Shown here piece by piece: positions 23,273-38,200 of a stretch of 64,000 bases of DNA; within the stretch, counting starts at the first letter, position 1; each line of letters begins with the position of its first letter. The position numbers and the translations under genes are program-made. Below the pieces are notes generated by a model that was not told where the DNA came from, did not search any database, and worked only from the letters and a program-made list of their open reading frames with translations. The DNA lies in assembly GCA_005784505.1 (NCBI GenBank), contig VCAZ01000030.1:1754501-1818500 (forward strand), written 5' to 3'. Origin of the DNA: Bagarius yarrelli. Its lineage: Eukaryota; Chordata; Actinopteri; Siluriformes; Sisoridae.

Positions 23273-26200
23273 GAGAGAGAGATAGATTGTCAAATAAGCA
23301 TCATGCGCTGACCTGAACATTAAAATAAGGATATCAGTATCCTGTTTGAAGTCCACTTGTGTAGGCTGTACTCGGGATCTCACTCGGCTGTTGAGCTTAT
23401 AGACACTATAACAAGATAACAAAGACAAGGACACAAACATACATAAACGCAAATGTCATACGTACTGAATTATAACTTAAAAAAGAATAAATAGAAACTA
23501 CAATAATACAGAAAAGCCCTGCACCTGCAAATACAGGATATGTTTTGTGGTCAATTATGACAGTTTTAGGCACACAGTTAAAAGGTATGCCTGAGAGAAA
23601 GCGTGCAGAATTTGCCTTTAAAGCTAAATATTAAACAAAATATTTGTAATTAAATACAAGTGTGAAGTAATTTTAAATAAATTTTTAAAAATGTGATTAT
23701 TGCCAAATTGCTTTACCGTTATATACATAATGTGTTTTATTGCTCCTAATTTACAGCACAGTTCCCAAATGAATGCAGTTAAGCGAAGAAATTAAAAAAA
23801 AAATGTTCCATACTAGTTATGCAGTAGGGCTGCGAATATATCGTTGCAGCCTGAACATCGCAATATGTGCATCTGCAATAGTCACATCGCAGGATATGCA
23901 ATATCAAGTGAACATTATAGTTGATTTCTCTACAGTTTAGAATGCATTTGATTTGTGGATTAATGGCAAAATTTAATAATGGAGTGAAAGTTAACGGTTT
24001 ACATTGTTTTAAGGTCTGTTAGTGTGTTACTGTTACATTTCAAGCAAGTTTAAAGAATACAGGTACAAAAAAATCTTATAATGTATAAGGTAAAGACTCT
24101 GCAGGGTAATTATACATTTCATTATTCAATTTCTGTATCTGAATCTCCAGAAAAACATAAAGCACCGATTATTTCATTTACATTTACATTTTTTCATATT
24201 GCAGAAAAACTAAACATTGCAATGTGAATTTTTGACAATACCTGGCAGCCGTATTACGCAGGTTTACTGGCTTAGTAGTTAGCATGTTTGTCATGCATGT
24301 GTTGTCGTTTAATAGGCATCTTTGTATTGTTTGTGCTGTATGTTTAATTTTTCCATGTGATGGGATGTCACCAAGTACAGACGATTGATGTGATTTTGTT
24401 ACGCATGAACAACAATGAGATTATTTGCTAAATAAATAGATTGCATGCAACTGGTGGCTTTCTTGGATGCTTGACTAGATGCTGTTGTATGAAAATGACA
24501 TTTTATGTTTGTTGAAATATAATTAACTGTTGATAATATTCTAACACACTATTGATTTACAATTGTAAGTATATTGCAGTTGTTTCAGCTGTCTGTAAAA
24601 GGTATTTTAAGTGAACGTAGTTTTGTTAAAAAAAAAAAAAAAAAAAAAAACAAAAATTACAAAATGACAATAGTGATTTCAACAGGTCACATGACCTTTT
24701 TTTTTTTTTTTTTTTTTGAATAACCAAACTATAGTAATGTTACTACTGCTTTTATTTAACAACACATGATCACCCAAAACACAGTTTATTTCTAAATGCT
24801 CTAGGAAATTCTGTAGCGCGTTTCAGCCAGAAATGTTGATTGCTACTTCATTGCATGAAGTCAATCATTTTGTTTTAAGTGTCCCAGCAGTAATATATTG
24901 CTCCATATCATGAAGCTAATGTTTTAAGATTAGCTGCTTCTTATGGAGTTGTGATATAAACGTGGTAATTGTGGACGAACCCTGGAACATCAGTGTAGGC
25001 TACATCCGTTAACTGCTGTCTGGATCCAAGCTGCCTGTCTCCATTTAGGATAAAAACCACGATTTCTGATTACAACATCCGTGAAAACCTGGGCACTGAT
25101 GTTTTTTCCCCTTAGGTTATTGTTAATGTATGTTTTTTTTTTTTAGATTTTCTCTCACCGTTTGTTTTTTTAGCACAAACAGATTTTTTTTTGTTTTTTT
25201 ATGATGTACAACAGATTTTTCCAGATTTTTTTTTTTAGTTTTTTTACTTATTGTTTGTTTTTTTAGACTCCAGATGTAACAGATCTCACCGTTTAGTAGT
25301 AAGGCATCAAACAGAAACATTGTGCTTTGTTTTTGTATTTAAATTGGGTTTGTAATTGATAGTTTTATTGTTTGCTGTCCTAGAATTTAATTTGTAATCC
25401 AGAATAGCTTTATGTAAGCAGGAAGTATGGAAGTAGGAAAGTAAAACAGGTTGAGTCTTATCTCCTCCCCTCAAACAAAGCAAAGTATTTACTTTTCCAG
25501 GAGTGTCAAATTAAAATTGAGCCTGAACTTAGCCTGTTTAGTTGTATATCTGCAGAATGGTACATACAAAATACTGGATATAAAAAAAGATAGATAAGAC
25601 AGGTGAACTCAACACGATATACGACAAAACAGAAAAATGGTAACACGTAATTTTACCTGATTTAATTACTTTGTCTGTTTTAATTTCCAGTTTCTGATAT
25701 GCAAGCGTAAGCTGGAGAGTAAAAAGGAGGCTCTGCTGATTCTGTCCAAAGAGTTGGACACATGCCAGCTAGAGAGAGACCAGTACAAGCTGATGGCCAA
25801 TCAGCTGCGTGAGAGACATCAGGGCCTGAAGAAAAAATACAGAGAACTTATTGTGTGTCTAAAGAACCACATGATTCCAGCTGAATTTTTTTTTAGAAAA
25901 CAATATTTTAAAAATATATAATCTAGCATCAAAGAATTTATAATGATTTTTGATGAAACTGGACAGTAATGGTTTTGCTTATTATTGTACTCTGTGTTTT
26001 AGGATGGAGATCCTACATTGCCACCTGAAAAACGCAACCAGGTGGGAGTGCAATCAATAATATATTCGCAAGCACATTTTTTGTAAGATGGGATTTCTCA
26101 CTTTAACTTACCAAAACACCCAAATGATTTTTTATTTTGTCAAGAGCAGGAAACACTTGATAGTCTGTAGTGAATAGGCAGACTGATTATCTGTGTTTAT

Positions 26201-29200
26201 CAGCTAAGATTAGCCAAATCAGCTTGTAAAATGAAACAACATAGAAATTTAAGCATCAAGCTATTAAAGGAAATTACAAGCACTGAAAGACATGTAAAAT
26301 ATCTCTCTCTCGCTCTCTCTCTCTCTCTCTCGCTCTCTCTCTAACACTACATCTCAGGTTAATCTTGCACAGCTGTTAAGGGATTCACGGGATAGGAGTA
26401 AGCAGTTAGCAGAGGAAGTGAAGGAGCTGACTCAAAGACTAACTGAAGCTCAGGGTGACAACAAGGTAAACAAACACACACACATTAAATAAGACATGCC
26501 TGAACACATACTTTGATCTTGTGAATATACAACTAGAGAATGAATGTATAACTTTATGTTGTATGCAAACTGACTAGAGCGATTTGGGATTGATAGGGTA
26601 AATACATTTTACTGTTTTTTATATAAAAATATTATGCATTAAACATTACATTGGGCAAATTGGTCTTACTAAGGTTTTGTTTCGTTTACTCTAATAAACA
26701 TGGTCTACTGTTTGGTAGAAAAGTCAGAGACGTCAGTTGATGTTTTAGCGCATGTTCTGACATGGTACCTGGTGTATGTATGCTCTGTATGTAAGTATAG
26801 TATGACTTGTGTTCTGATATAACCCGGTACCAAAATTCCAGATCTGCAACTATAAATTTTTCTTCTATTGATTTGTTCTACATTTTTGTTTTTTTCTACA
26901 GCTTTTAAGAATGACTATTACTAAACAGAGGCTTGGTGATGATGAAGTTGGGGTCAGGCACTTTCCAGCCCATGAGCGTGAGGATCTAGTGAGGCAGTTG
27001 GAGGAAGCAGGATTACAGGTAAAGAGTCTGGATAAATAAGTTTGAGGCAGGCTCTTTTATGGAAAATTTTAATAACCAAATTCATTTTAGGCTTTCATTT
27101 CTTGTAAGCTTCTGTGGTTGTCACATGGGTCCTCGTGACAGAAACCAATAAGATTTTTTTCATTGGCTTTTGGTAGAAAATGAGCCCTTAGTCTTCAAAT
27201 GCACTTAAACCTGGTTGCACCACAACTCATTTAACCAAAACCAAAAAACAGGCATAAACAAATAAAGCAACTCAAAGCAAAAATGAGTAAATTGACAGCA
27301 AAAAGGCAGAGAGCAAAAAGCAAAAGAAATTCCCATTCTCTCCTTCTAGCTTTCTTTTATCTGCCGGCGGGAACCTTTACCGGCGGCAGATAGGTCAGCG
27401 TCACATCGCCTAATGATGACTAGCAGAATCGTAAACCAATCAAGGACCTAAAAATACCTAAAAGATTGACAGGAAAAGGGGAGAAAGCAAACATGAGAAA
27501 AAACGGAAAAAAACAGGCACTACCACAGTGATATTTATGGATGTAACACATAAAATATGCAATTATGCAAAAAAAAAGAAAACTCAAGAAAGAAAAAAAA
27601 AGAAAAAAAAAACCTCACTTCAGTACAATGGAAATTATAGGGCGAACCTTAACCATGAGCGGTGGCTCATATAATGATGTAATAACACTTATGTAGTAGA
27701 TTTGAGTGTAGCATAATTATGTAACATGACATGGTCCAATACGTTACGTCCAAATTTCAAGCTGTACATCAAAGACATGATGCTATAACTCTTAACAAGA
27801 CAGAAGGTGCTTTGTAATAAAAGGTATTACAGTATTAAGGCAATATTGACAGTGTAATATGATCCCTGTTTCAGAGAGAAGAACTGGAGAACAGCCTTAA
27901 GGCAGTGAGTGATGAATTAGAGGATGTGAAGGCAGAAAGGACTGTGTACAAGGAGAAAGCTGATCGCCTTAACCTCGAGCTCAACCATGTATTGGGTGGT
28001 GGAGGAAAACGCATCCTGGATGTGGATGCGCTCTGTATGGAGAACAGGTCTGTTTATGCAACCGTTATAACCCAGGCTAGACATTAATGTTTCTGGGGTT
28101 TGCTTGTTTTTTATTTGACTTTTAAACTTAACACTGGCACGTGTTGAGCCAAAGGATAAAGATCAGTAGCTAGAAGGATAGAGATCAATAGCTAGAAGGA
28201 TAAAGACCACAGCTAGATGGAAAAAAAGCAAGGGCATGATTTATATTCCTCACAGAAAAGAGAAAGACTCATTTTATTATGCATAATATTTTTCAGCAAT
28301 CCTGAAATCCTTAGTGCTTTCTATGAGTTTTCTCACTGCAATCTAAGCAATAAATAATTTCTCAACACCGCTCAGCAATTTATTTTTGCTTTGATTTGGT
28401 ACAGTGCAAATCCCAACCAAAAATAGCAAACAAACCACAAGTATCCATTTCACTTTGCAAACAGACAAATATCTGAGAATGCACATAAAATAGGTTTAGC
28501 ATTTATAAACAAGCCATTGAATCACAGAAACAAGTATTCGTTTGCCAGTCAAGCTATTTTAACAATGAATATTTAGCCTTTAGTATATTCCAAAACAGGG
28601 GTGGACAATCTCCTGCAGTGTCCTGCAGAGTTTAGATCCAACCTGTCTCAACACACTTACCTGTAAGTTTCAAGTATACAAGCTTTAAATTAGTTGGTTC
28701 AGGTGTGTTTAATTATGGTTGGAGCTCTGCAGGACCTCCAGGACCGAGATTGCCCACCCCTGTTCTAAAGCTTTTCCATGTTGAAATCAAATCACAGCAT
28801 GAGATTAAGCTAATTATTCCACACACTGTTTTTTTCAACATAGTTGTGTTGGATTTCAAGTATATGTTGGTTACCATCTCGCAACCTCTATTGATGGCTC
28901 TTATGTAATTAACCCTTTGGCAAAGGCAACCAGGTTTTCTCTTATATGGGTTAACTCTTAACATCCTGATGGTCTGAATCGCTAGATATTTTGTGAGTTT
29001 GGCATTATTGGACCACTAAACGTGATTTTAATTATTTATGGCACTAAATGTGCTTAATGGTATTTTAACCTTCTAATGTATTGTTTTATATTCGCTATTT
29101 GAATGGAATCTGTCCATTTTTCAGGTTTAATTGCTATGTGTTTATTCGCACACTGTAAATCTAACACACTCTATCAATTTTATATGTTGTAGCTGTGTTG

Positions 29201-32200
29201 CATTACAGCTTTCTTTGCATCCTGTATCCCATTGTTTGTTTTTAATTGCAATATTTACATGTAAAAAACCAAAAACATGTACTTTTGGGGGCCCCCTAGT
29301 GGCCATTGGGGCCCTAAGCAGCTGTTTAATTTGCTTATGCCTTGGGCTGGCTTTGGTCAGAGGGATTGTACATGCATGCAGTCAGAATGTTTTAATTGCC
29401 ATAAAAGTGTTTATGTTGGAAAGTGTCAAAAATACTAGTACAATCTGTTTAAGTAAATGCTAATAATATTCTAACAATGATTTTATTGAAAATAAACCAT
29501 TTTGTCTGTTGTAGGAATAAAATATTTTGAATAGTTTGTAATAGATATATTGTACAATACCTTTAATATTTCTGGGACACTCATTTCACTCCAGGTATTT
29601 GCACGAGAGGCTGAAACAAGTTCAAGAGGAAGTCAGTCTCCTGAAAACAAACCTAATGAAATACAAGGTATGGAATATTTAAAGAATTTCAATATAAGTT
29701 AAACATTTTACGCTAGAACATGTATTTGGTTTTTTTCTTGCAGAGTGCTCTGGACCGGGGAAAGAACTCAAAAACAGGTGGCACATCTAATACTAGTGCA
29801 CTTACTGGTGTGCTTTCTGCCAAACAGGGTAACTGGAAAGTAGCTCACAAAGTGATTATTTCAATGCTAACAATATAAGATTTGAAAAATTAGTTTTACC
29901 CTGTGAATGTTTTTGCCTGTTTTTATACTTTTCTTATTTATTTTCACACTTTACACAAACCATGTTTCACTGCAGTGCAAGATTTATTGTCAGAGGAGAA
30001 TGGATGTGGGCTTCCAGTCACGCCTCAGTCTCTCTCTGACCTCAAATCGCTGGCCATGGCTCTGCTGGAAACAATTCATGAAAAGAACATGGTTATCCAG
30101 CACCAACGCCAGACTAACAGGTATGTGCGTGCAGAGATGGCAAAAGTACACACATACTTAACTTAAGTAGAAGTACCGATAATCATGCTTAAAACGACTA
30201 GTAAAAGTTCACTGTAAAAAGTAAATCAACTACCAGAATTACAGTATAGCTCTGTAAAAACAAACATTATGCACCAAAATTCTGTTCTTCTGATGGCAAA
30301 CTGATGGTGAATTAGGTTAATTTATTTTCCAATGGAAATATATCTAGTTAGTTGGTTAACTAATGTTCACTAAATTGCGTTAGCAAACACATGTGCTGCA
30401 CTATAGCTAATGTGATGGTAAAATGAAAAACAAAATGGCACCTGTATGAATTTAAAGTAGCAAATAGAAAATAGACTATTACTAAAAACATTGAATTGGC
30501 TCATGACAAGAAACGGATAACAATAAACATCTAACTTAATTTGCCTGTAGGTGCTTTCTTAAATTTGATGCTGCATTCTGTAAAGACAGCACCTCGTGTT
30601 TTTAAGGTTAACACAATTCACAGCGCATTCGCCAGAAATCCTTTGCCGACAATTTTGAACATCCTTATATATGTCTCTGTCCTCAGTCAGGTGATGTTTA
30701 CATCACTGACTCCCTCTGTCTCATCGTCCACGCTTGCCAGGCCTTTTGCCTGACCGCCTTGCTCATTGTTAGCTTCAGAAAGTAGTCAGTGTGACAATGT
30801 TTACAGTGTGACAATGATGGGTTGAAAAAGCTGTGCAATAACAAAAGTAGATTGATTGGTTGAAAATGGTGTGCAAATTTCGCAATTAAAGGACATGATA
30901 TCGATAAAGCCACCAAACAGATTAAAACTGAAGTAACGAGTTAGAATATGTAATACAGAAATTACGGATATTTGTGTAAAAATGTCATGAGTAAAAGTAA
31001 AAAGTTGTCAGAAAAATAAATAGTGAAGTAAAAGTACTCATACCAGAACATCTACTTAAGCACAATAACGAAGTATATTTCAATTTCAATTCAATTCAGT
31101 TTTATTTGTATAGCGCTTTTTACAATGGTGATCGTCACAAAGCAGCTTTACAATTGAAGAAATTATAAAACAGAATTAAACATAAATCAGTTTGTCCCTG
31201 ATGAGCAAGCCGGGGCGACGGTGGCAAGGAAAAACTCCCTAAGATGAGATAGGAAAAAACCTTGAGAGGAACCAGACTCAACAGGGAACCCATCCATTTG
31301 GGTGAAAACAAACTATTTACTTTATTACCTCCTGTGTGTGTGTTTGTGCTTCCTATATTTACATTATATTTCTTTTATTATCATTTATTAAATGATGATA
31401 AGTCAATATTTGGTGCTGTAACCTAAAATATAGGAACTCTGTGGTGTAGGAAATATAGGAACTCTGTGGTTTTGTTTTTTTTGTTTTTTAAAGGTTGTCT
31501 TAGACACAGTACAGTATTTTTGTTTTCGAGATAATGTAATCTCATTTTGTAATGAGATAGGGTAATGTTTTAACAGAATTCTTGGGAACAGAGTTGCAGA
31601 GCTTGAAAAGAAATTGAGGACACTGGAGGTATCTGGGCTTTGGAGTTTACCAGGTTAGTGCTGTGTTTTGTTTCTAGCTTTTTGCTGATTGTTACACAAC
31701 AATAGTCTATGTTAAGGTTATTTCATCTCATATTTTTGTTGCTGTATCTTTTCATAAAAACACCACAAATTTAGTAATGTGTTATGATCCACTTCTGTGT
31801 TTTGGTGTCTGTTTGCGGACTTTTGGAGTTCTTTGTCTTGTTTGTTGTCCATCACCTGTCTCGGTTGAGGCAGGTGAGACTGTGGACCCATGTGCAGCAG
31901 GTTTAATGATCACAAGGAGCAGAAACTAGGAAACCAAAGAGAAAGAGCGAACATGACGTACATCTAATCAAACATACAAATAAACTTTAAACAAATTATG
32001 TGAACAGATGAAGAAAGACTCACAAAACAGGGCTGGAACAAAGTAGGTCATTTTTTCCACCCTGTATATATACCCCCTAAGTGACTACAGTAACAAACAA
32101 AAGGTGGAGCAGAAACAAATGAGGAAAATAAGGCAACAAACTTGACATGGAACACAGACACTAAAACACAGATCGGAATTGTAACTTTTTTGTACATGCT

Positions 32201-35200
32201 TTTTTTGTACATTTTGTACATGTTAAACAATATGTTAGGTTGTATCTTAATTTATGTTCTTGTCTAATTAAAACTTTGGGTGAAAAAAAAAAAGTCTCAT
32301 CTACTGTATACTCACTGGCCACCTAATGACAGAGACTATATAAATACTTGGTTAAATCGCTCTCGAATTCCGACACAAATTGCATCACATTATGTTAATC
32401 TCCTTCTCTGAAAGTAGATATTATACAGTGGGTAAATCATCAGTATTTAGATTATTGTATTCAAACAATGTGAAATTAAAACCTTAACACACTATTACAT
32501 CACTACCACCACCAGCCTAGACTGGTAAAAGGTTGGCCAAATTCTGACTTCATCATCACATATCACAGTATTAAAAATCAAATTAAAAATTTACCAGACT
32601 CCATTGATTTTTTTTTTCCTAATCGACTACTCTTTTCTTTAACAGTGGAACCCAGTGTTGGATCACATGTTTCGAGATGCTTTTCTGACCAACCGGCCTT
32701 CATGCCAGTGTGAATTAGAAATTGCTTTAATTCTTAGATGTGTTAAAGTGGCCCGTGAGTGTATATGTGTTAGTCTGCACTGCTCTAGCTTTGCTGTATG
32801 AAAATCAACTCTGATTGAATATTTATTATTTTTCTCTCCTTTCCTTTGCTGTCTTGTTAAGGTCTGACCTACAACATATCACTGGGATTAGGGAGTATGT
32901 TTTTGCCCCTCTGGCTTTTGCTTTATTATTTTTATTATGTGTCAGCAGAATCTTAGGCACCTGCCCCCCTAACCCACCTCTCATTTCTTTGTCATAACAA
33001 CCTACCATAAACACACTATTCTAACGTAAGGTGTGTGTGTGTGTGTGTGTGTGTCCAGAGATCATCTATAATAATGAAAAGTTAAATGTTTTTCTTTTCA
33101 CAATCATGTTAAGAAGTTTTCTACCATCATCAACATTAGCTGAGCTGTTTAGTAAATAATAAGCGCTTATTAGGTGAAGTGGTCTGTACTGTAAATTAGA
33201 AGTGGGAAAATAATGTGCAAAGACCCGCATAATATCAGCAGCAAATACGCAAAATATAACACTCCGCTTTTCTCTATATCAATATCAATATATCAATAAT
33301 TTCAATGTCAGCAAGTCAAAGTTTTTAATCCGGATTTAGGTATCTGACCTTCTCTGTGTGAATAATAGTCGTCGTGGGCATTTTTAGTGAGCTTAATGGT
33401 GGTTAAATTGGCAGATATGTTCTGCACGGGTAGCCATGCAGTTATAACGATGATTTAAGAATAGTTTCGTGTGCTCATCTGCCCAGTGTCAAAGAACACT
33501 TTGGGTGCAATAATGGACTCGAATCTATTTTTGATTCACCGACAGACCTGCAGTCCCTCCTTTAGAGATGTAGAGATTGTGGGTTAGGAATAAATACTTT
33601 TTGACGTTATATAGGAATAAAAGGTCATGCAAACTAAAAAAGAACAAGCCTGGATTCATGATGTATATGTGTGTATTAAATTGATATTTTAATCACCCTA
33701 TGAGACCTGCCATAGAAAAATTCCCCCAGACTACATCTCATTATTTCTACATGCTGTGATGTCTTTTTTTCACCTCAGTTTACTTCATAAACAAAACAAA
33801 ATGCAATAATTAAAAGGTGACAAAAAGAAGTCTGTGGAGCCTGTAGAGTCACATGTACAGCAAATAATAATCAAATGTCTGACTTGTGACATTCCCACGT
33901 GCGACCAAACTTGGAGTCTACCAAACGTGATTACACATATGAGTTATAGGAAACGTGAACTGGACACCTTAAATCTATAGGTTTTATTTGAATGTATAGA
34001 GAAAGTATCTTATTTTGCATGCAAAAAGAATTGTTGCCCTACCCATTTGCTTTAATTTTCTGTTAAAACAGCTCTTTGTTTTAGTGCAGTTTGGTAAACC
34101 AATATTTAAATAATAGTAGTATGCTGGTCTAAGGGGTATTTGTTTTAATTGCAGTGTAAAATGCCCCTAGCTATAAAATTGTAATAAAAAAGTGTATAAA
34201 AGTGTAAATAAGTGAGTGTATGGTGGAAAATACTGGGTTCCCATCCGGGGTTGTCAGGAGAGTCTTAATATCTACCACAACTATCCGACCAGAATACATT
34301 TACATTTGTAGCATCTGGCAGACCCTCCTATCTAGAGCAATTTACATTGATCTCTTTTTTACATCTGAGCAGTTGCGGGTTAAGGGCCTTGCTCAGCGGC
34401 CTATCAGCAGCGACTTGGTTGTGCTGGGAAGTGAAACCCGATCTTCCAATTAGTAGTCCTTAACCGCTTAACTACCATTAATATAATATGGGTACCAAAA
34501 TATGGGTTCTGCAAAACAAATGAATAAATAAACCACCAATAAATATATTTTTATTGTGGAACCAACTGAAACTAATGTCGTTTATCAGAGTTTATCGAAG
34601 CATGCCTCATGTATTATGAGCTCTTCTGCTGTTACATTCCTGCCCTAGATCAAGCCAAAGATTAGGATAGTCTTAGAAAAGGACAGGGCTTCCGTTCTTT
34701 ATCCACAAGAGGACAGTGTGGCGCTTTCACCATTTTCCAAGTTTAAGTCCACTGCACTGAGGCCCAGTGACGCTTGCCTGTCTTAACACTGTCTATCTAC
34801 CACCATAAAGCTGACAAGCATCCATTTCAAAAAATGATCGCCCACATTACGAACACATTTGGGGAATGGGTTGCTATTAGTGGAATTTGTAGACGAGACA
34901 GAGGGGCTCCCGACTCGCCCTTTGAAACTAAATGCAGCGGGGAGGGAAGCAAGTGGCCTTGTGAAAACAGACAGGCTCTACCGGTTAATGCCAGGGAGAG
35001 AAAAAAAAGGAATAATGTGATCACGAGGATGGGAAATGTCAGCATTTCATTACTTATTAAGAGCACAACCTGCCCATAGTGTAGAAATATAGGCAATTCA
35101 TCTGCATTGAAATGTTCAGTTGTAAAACAATGTACACCATTTTTCCAGTCAGTTCAATCCCCTTTATTGTCTCTTTAGGTGACAGCTTGTGTTTATAGGT

Positions 35201-38200
35201 GCTGTGTTTGCAGTGACAATGTGACAGACTCACAGTCATGTAAAAATATAAACTCGAAAATGTGTCTTCATTTTTCTGCCTCTGTAAGCATTCGAAAGAC
35301 TGACAGGTGCACATTTGCATAGAACAGTGCAGGCACTTTTATTGAGGAACAAGTTGTATTAATTGTGAAGAATAGCATCCTTTTCTACTTGTATGGGTAT
35401 GAAAGAGAATTCTGCCTAACCTTGTGTGCTTGCGGGAGAGAGGGAGAGAGAGAGAGACTGAGAGAAAACGAATGGATGGGCAGCTGCCAGGTGGGAAAAG
35501 CCACTCATCCATTTATTCTGCTTTGCGCAGCAAGCTGTGCTAGCGTCCGTCCTACTCTGCATACCAAATTAGCTCAAGTTTTTAATTGGTTCTGAGGTGT
35601 CTTTCTGCATCAAACAAATGACCTTTTCAAACCAAGAAAGCCGAATATGGAGCTTTTTATACATCATTCATTTACCACTAAAAAAAATAATAATCATATT
35701 TATTATGTGTGGATGTGTGGGTTCAAGACAGAGAGGAACAGTGGAGACTAAGACAGACCAGGAGAGACAGAGAGATTTAGCATTTAGTTGGTAAAGGGTT
35801 CAAACCATTCCTCACTGTGTCACCTTTGGTTTTGTTTGTTTTGTTTGGGTTTTGTTTTTGACATTCATTTATATAGCATTATGGTACATGACACACCTGT
35901 CTAATTTAAAAATTACTAATAAATTAAACTCGAGCATAGATATATTAAAAATTTGACACGACATTACTGTGCTTTTTGATATAAGCCAGGTTTACATCCT
36001 AACGGTAAGCAATTCTTTTTAAAGTTTGAAAAGAATGTGGATTAGGTGCGTTTCCATCAAGTTGTTTAAGCAGCTGACGGTGGCATTGGTAACCTAGTTA
36101 CCAACAGTAAATAAAACAAGACAAGCATAATGGAGCAGAAACAGCCAATTAGTCACGTGGGTCTAATGTTCGCTATGGCAGAATGTATTCGTCAAATGCA
36201 TTTTAAGCTACATTTAGTCGCATTAACCCTTCAAGCCACCTCAAGTGAGCGTAAAAACTTTTGCATATGAAGGGATTTTTAAGATGCAATACTTCAAAAT
36301 GCACATTAACACAGGGTGCTGGAAACAGCAATAGTGATGTTCTTATAGCTTATATATCATTCCCAGGAAAATGACTTTGAGTCAAATCATGTAATTAGCA
36401 GGAATTATTTATTTGTAAAGTCACGGGTCGACCGTAGATATATGGCTGTGAGCAGCATATGGCGTCAGACTGTGGTGCATACAGCTAGCACTAATGAAGA
36501 CAGATAACAGCGTTTGTAGCAGCTTTCTGTCTGCGTGTGGGTGTATGTGCATATGTGTATATATGTGTATGTTTTGAGGATAGGGTTTGGTGTAGTGATG
36601 TTGAGGCCATGTGATCAGGTTGGGTTCAGAGTTTAGATAATATAGAGTTACTGACTTAGGATTTGGGACCTCCAGAATTAGTCTGATACCCCTGTCTTGT
36701 ATTGTCCCTTTCTGTCAATTTCATCTCATCAAAACAGAATCCACCTCAATCATTTAAAATAATTCATGCTGCCAATTGTTTACTGTCCTTAAGAACTTGA
36801 ATAACACTGTTTTCCATTCCTGGTTTTGGTGTTCAGCAGAAGGTAAAGATGATATTATTTTAATTGAGAGTCAGCTTGCAACACCACCCTCCTCTTTGGG
36901 CCCTCACATTCAGCCTGTGCCCAGGGAACAGCTGACTGATTCACAGCCCCCTGCAGGTAAGGGGGTGTAATTGTGTGTAACTGAAACCACTGTTTTCTAA
37001 TTGTGCCCTCAATTCAATGCTAAAGAGCCATAATTAGCTTGATCACTCACTGTAACTCGTCCTGCACGGGTCTCTATGAACACACCTTTGCTTCACGCAC
37101 ACTATTATCGCTGTGGTGGCTAAATGGTCGATCCTCCTCAAATGCCATGGCATTTTGCAAATGCTAGCAAATTCTCACCCGCTGACATTCACCAACTTTT
37201 GGGACGTCTTTGGAGAAGGGATGGTCTATAAATATGGATGCCAGCCAAACTGTGAAACATTTTCTCTTTTCAGTTGTACTCAAAAAAAGCTGTGAAAGTG
37301 TTTAACCTTTTGCTCGCATGCCTCCAGACATGGCTCAGTAATCTGGGAGAATGGTTGTCAATCACTTCTCCACATGGATGACTTCACATTACAGTCCTAT
37401 TTTTAATGTTTGTGTGAAGGCACTACTGTAAATAAATTATTTTCGGCTATTGAAAGGCTGCTTTCCAAAATATGGATTTTTTTTGTAGTTTATATAGTTC
37501 AAAATATTTTATTTATTATTTTATATGTTTTGTAGAGATATTATGAAATGAGATGTCTTGTAATTGTTGTGATCTCCACATCGTGCACATTAGCCAGATA
37601 CTGCTTCATTAGCAATGGCACTGAAAGAATGACCATTAATCTTTTTTTGTCCCCCTGACTGATTCAGATGACAGGACAGGAAGAGGAGGATTATTGCCAT
37701 GGGATTTGGACACATCTGGTAATGACAGCTTCCTGAACGCGTGGCCTCGCTCCCGCCTCAATCCAGATGGAGGTGGAGACGAGGTGGAGACACCTGTCAC
37801 CTCCGAGCAAAGGGAAGAAACTCAGCCTTGCCCATTGGAAAGCATGAGTCTGACACAGCAGCGGATATGTAAAGAAGAAGTGAGACCAGTTGCAGATACG
37901 CAGCTAATCACAAAGCAGCATCCGGTTGTAGAGGAAGGGGAAGTTGTGGAGGTGGACGGCAGCTTGACTGTGGAGGAAGGTGAGGATGCTGCATTGGCAC
38001 TGGCTTCTCCAGTGTCTGATAGCTCAGATTATTCTCCACATCTCAGTTCAGTGCATATCGGTGACCAAAACCAGCATGAGGATTTTGGACAGATTTTAAG
38101 TGTAGTTACTGACCACGATGATGCAACCAAAGAGTTCTTCTCTAGTCTTGCACCTTTTTCCAAAGAGCCGTCACCTCTAACACCGAGGTGGGATCTAGAC

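Larger units (their letters stand above)
22805..25690. other. ccdc149: ccdc149 intron 1
   Basis: Non-coding. Contains a SINE/L2-like tail at 22971-23110, the compound TA/GA microsatellite at 23187-23282, an A run near 24630-24651 followed by a T run near 24698-24718, and an interrupted poly-T region at 25120-25270. No alternative exon is recognised. Confidence 0.6.

Noticed and set aside
24630..24720. A run and T run forming a possible hairpin
   Set aside because: Simple homopolymer runs, easily explained by retroposon tails or slippage.
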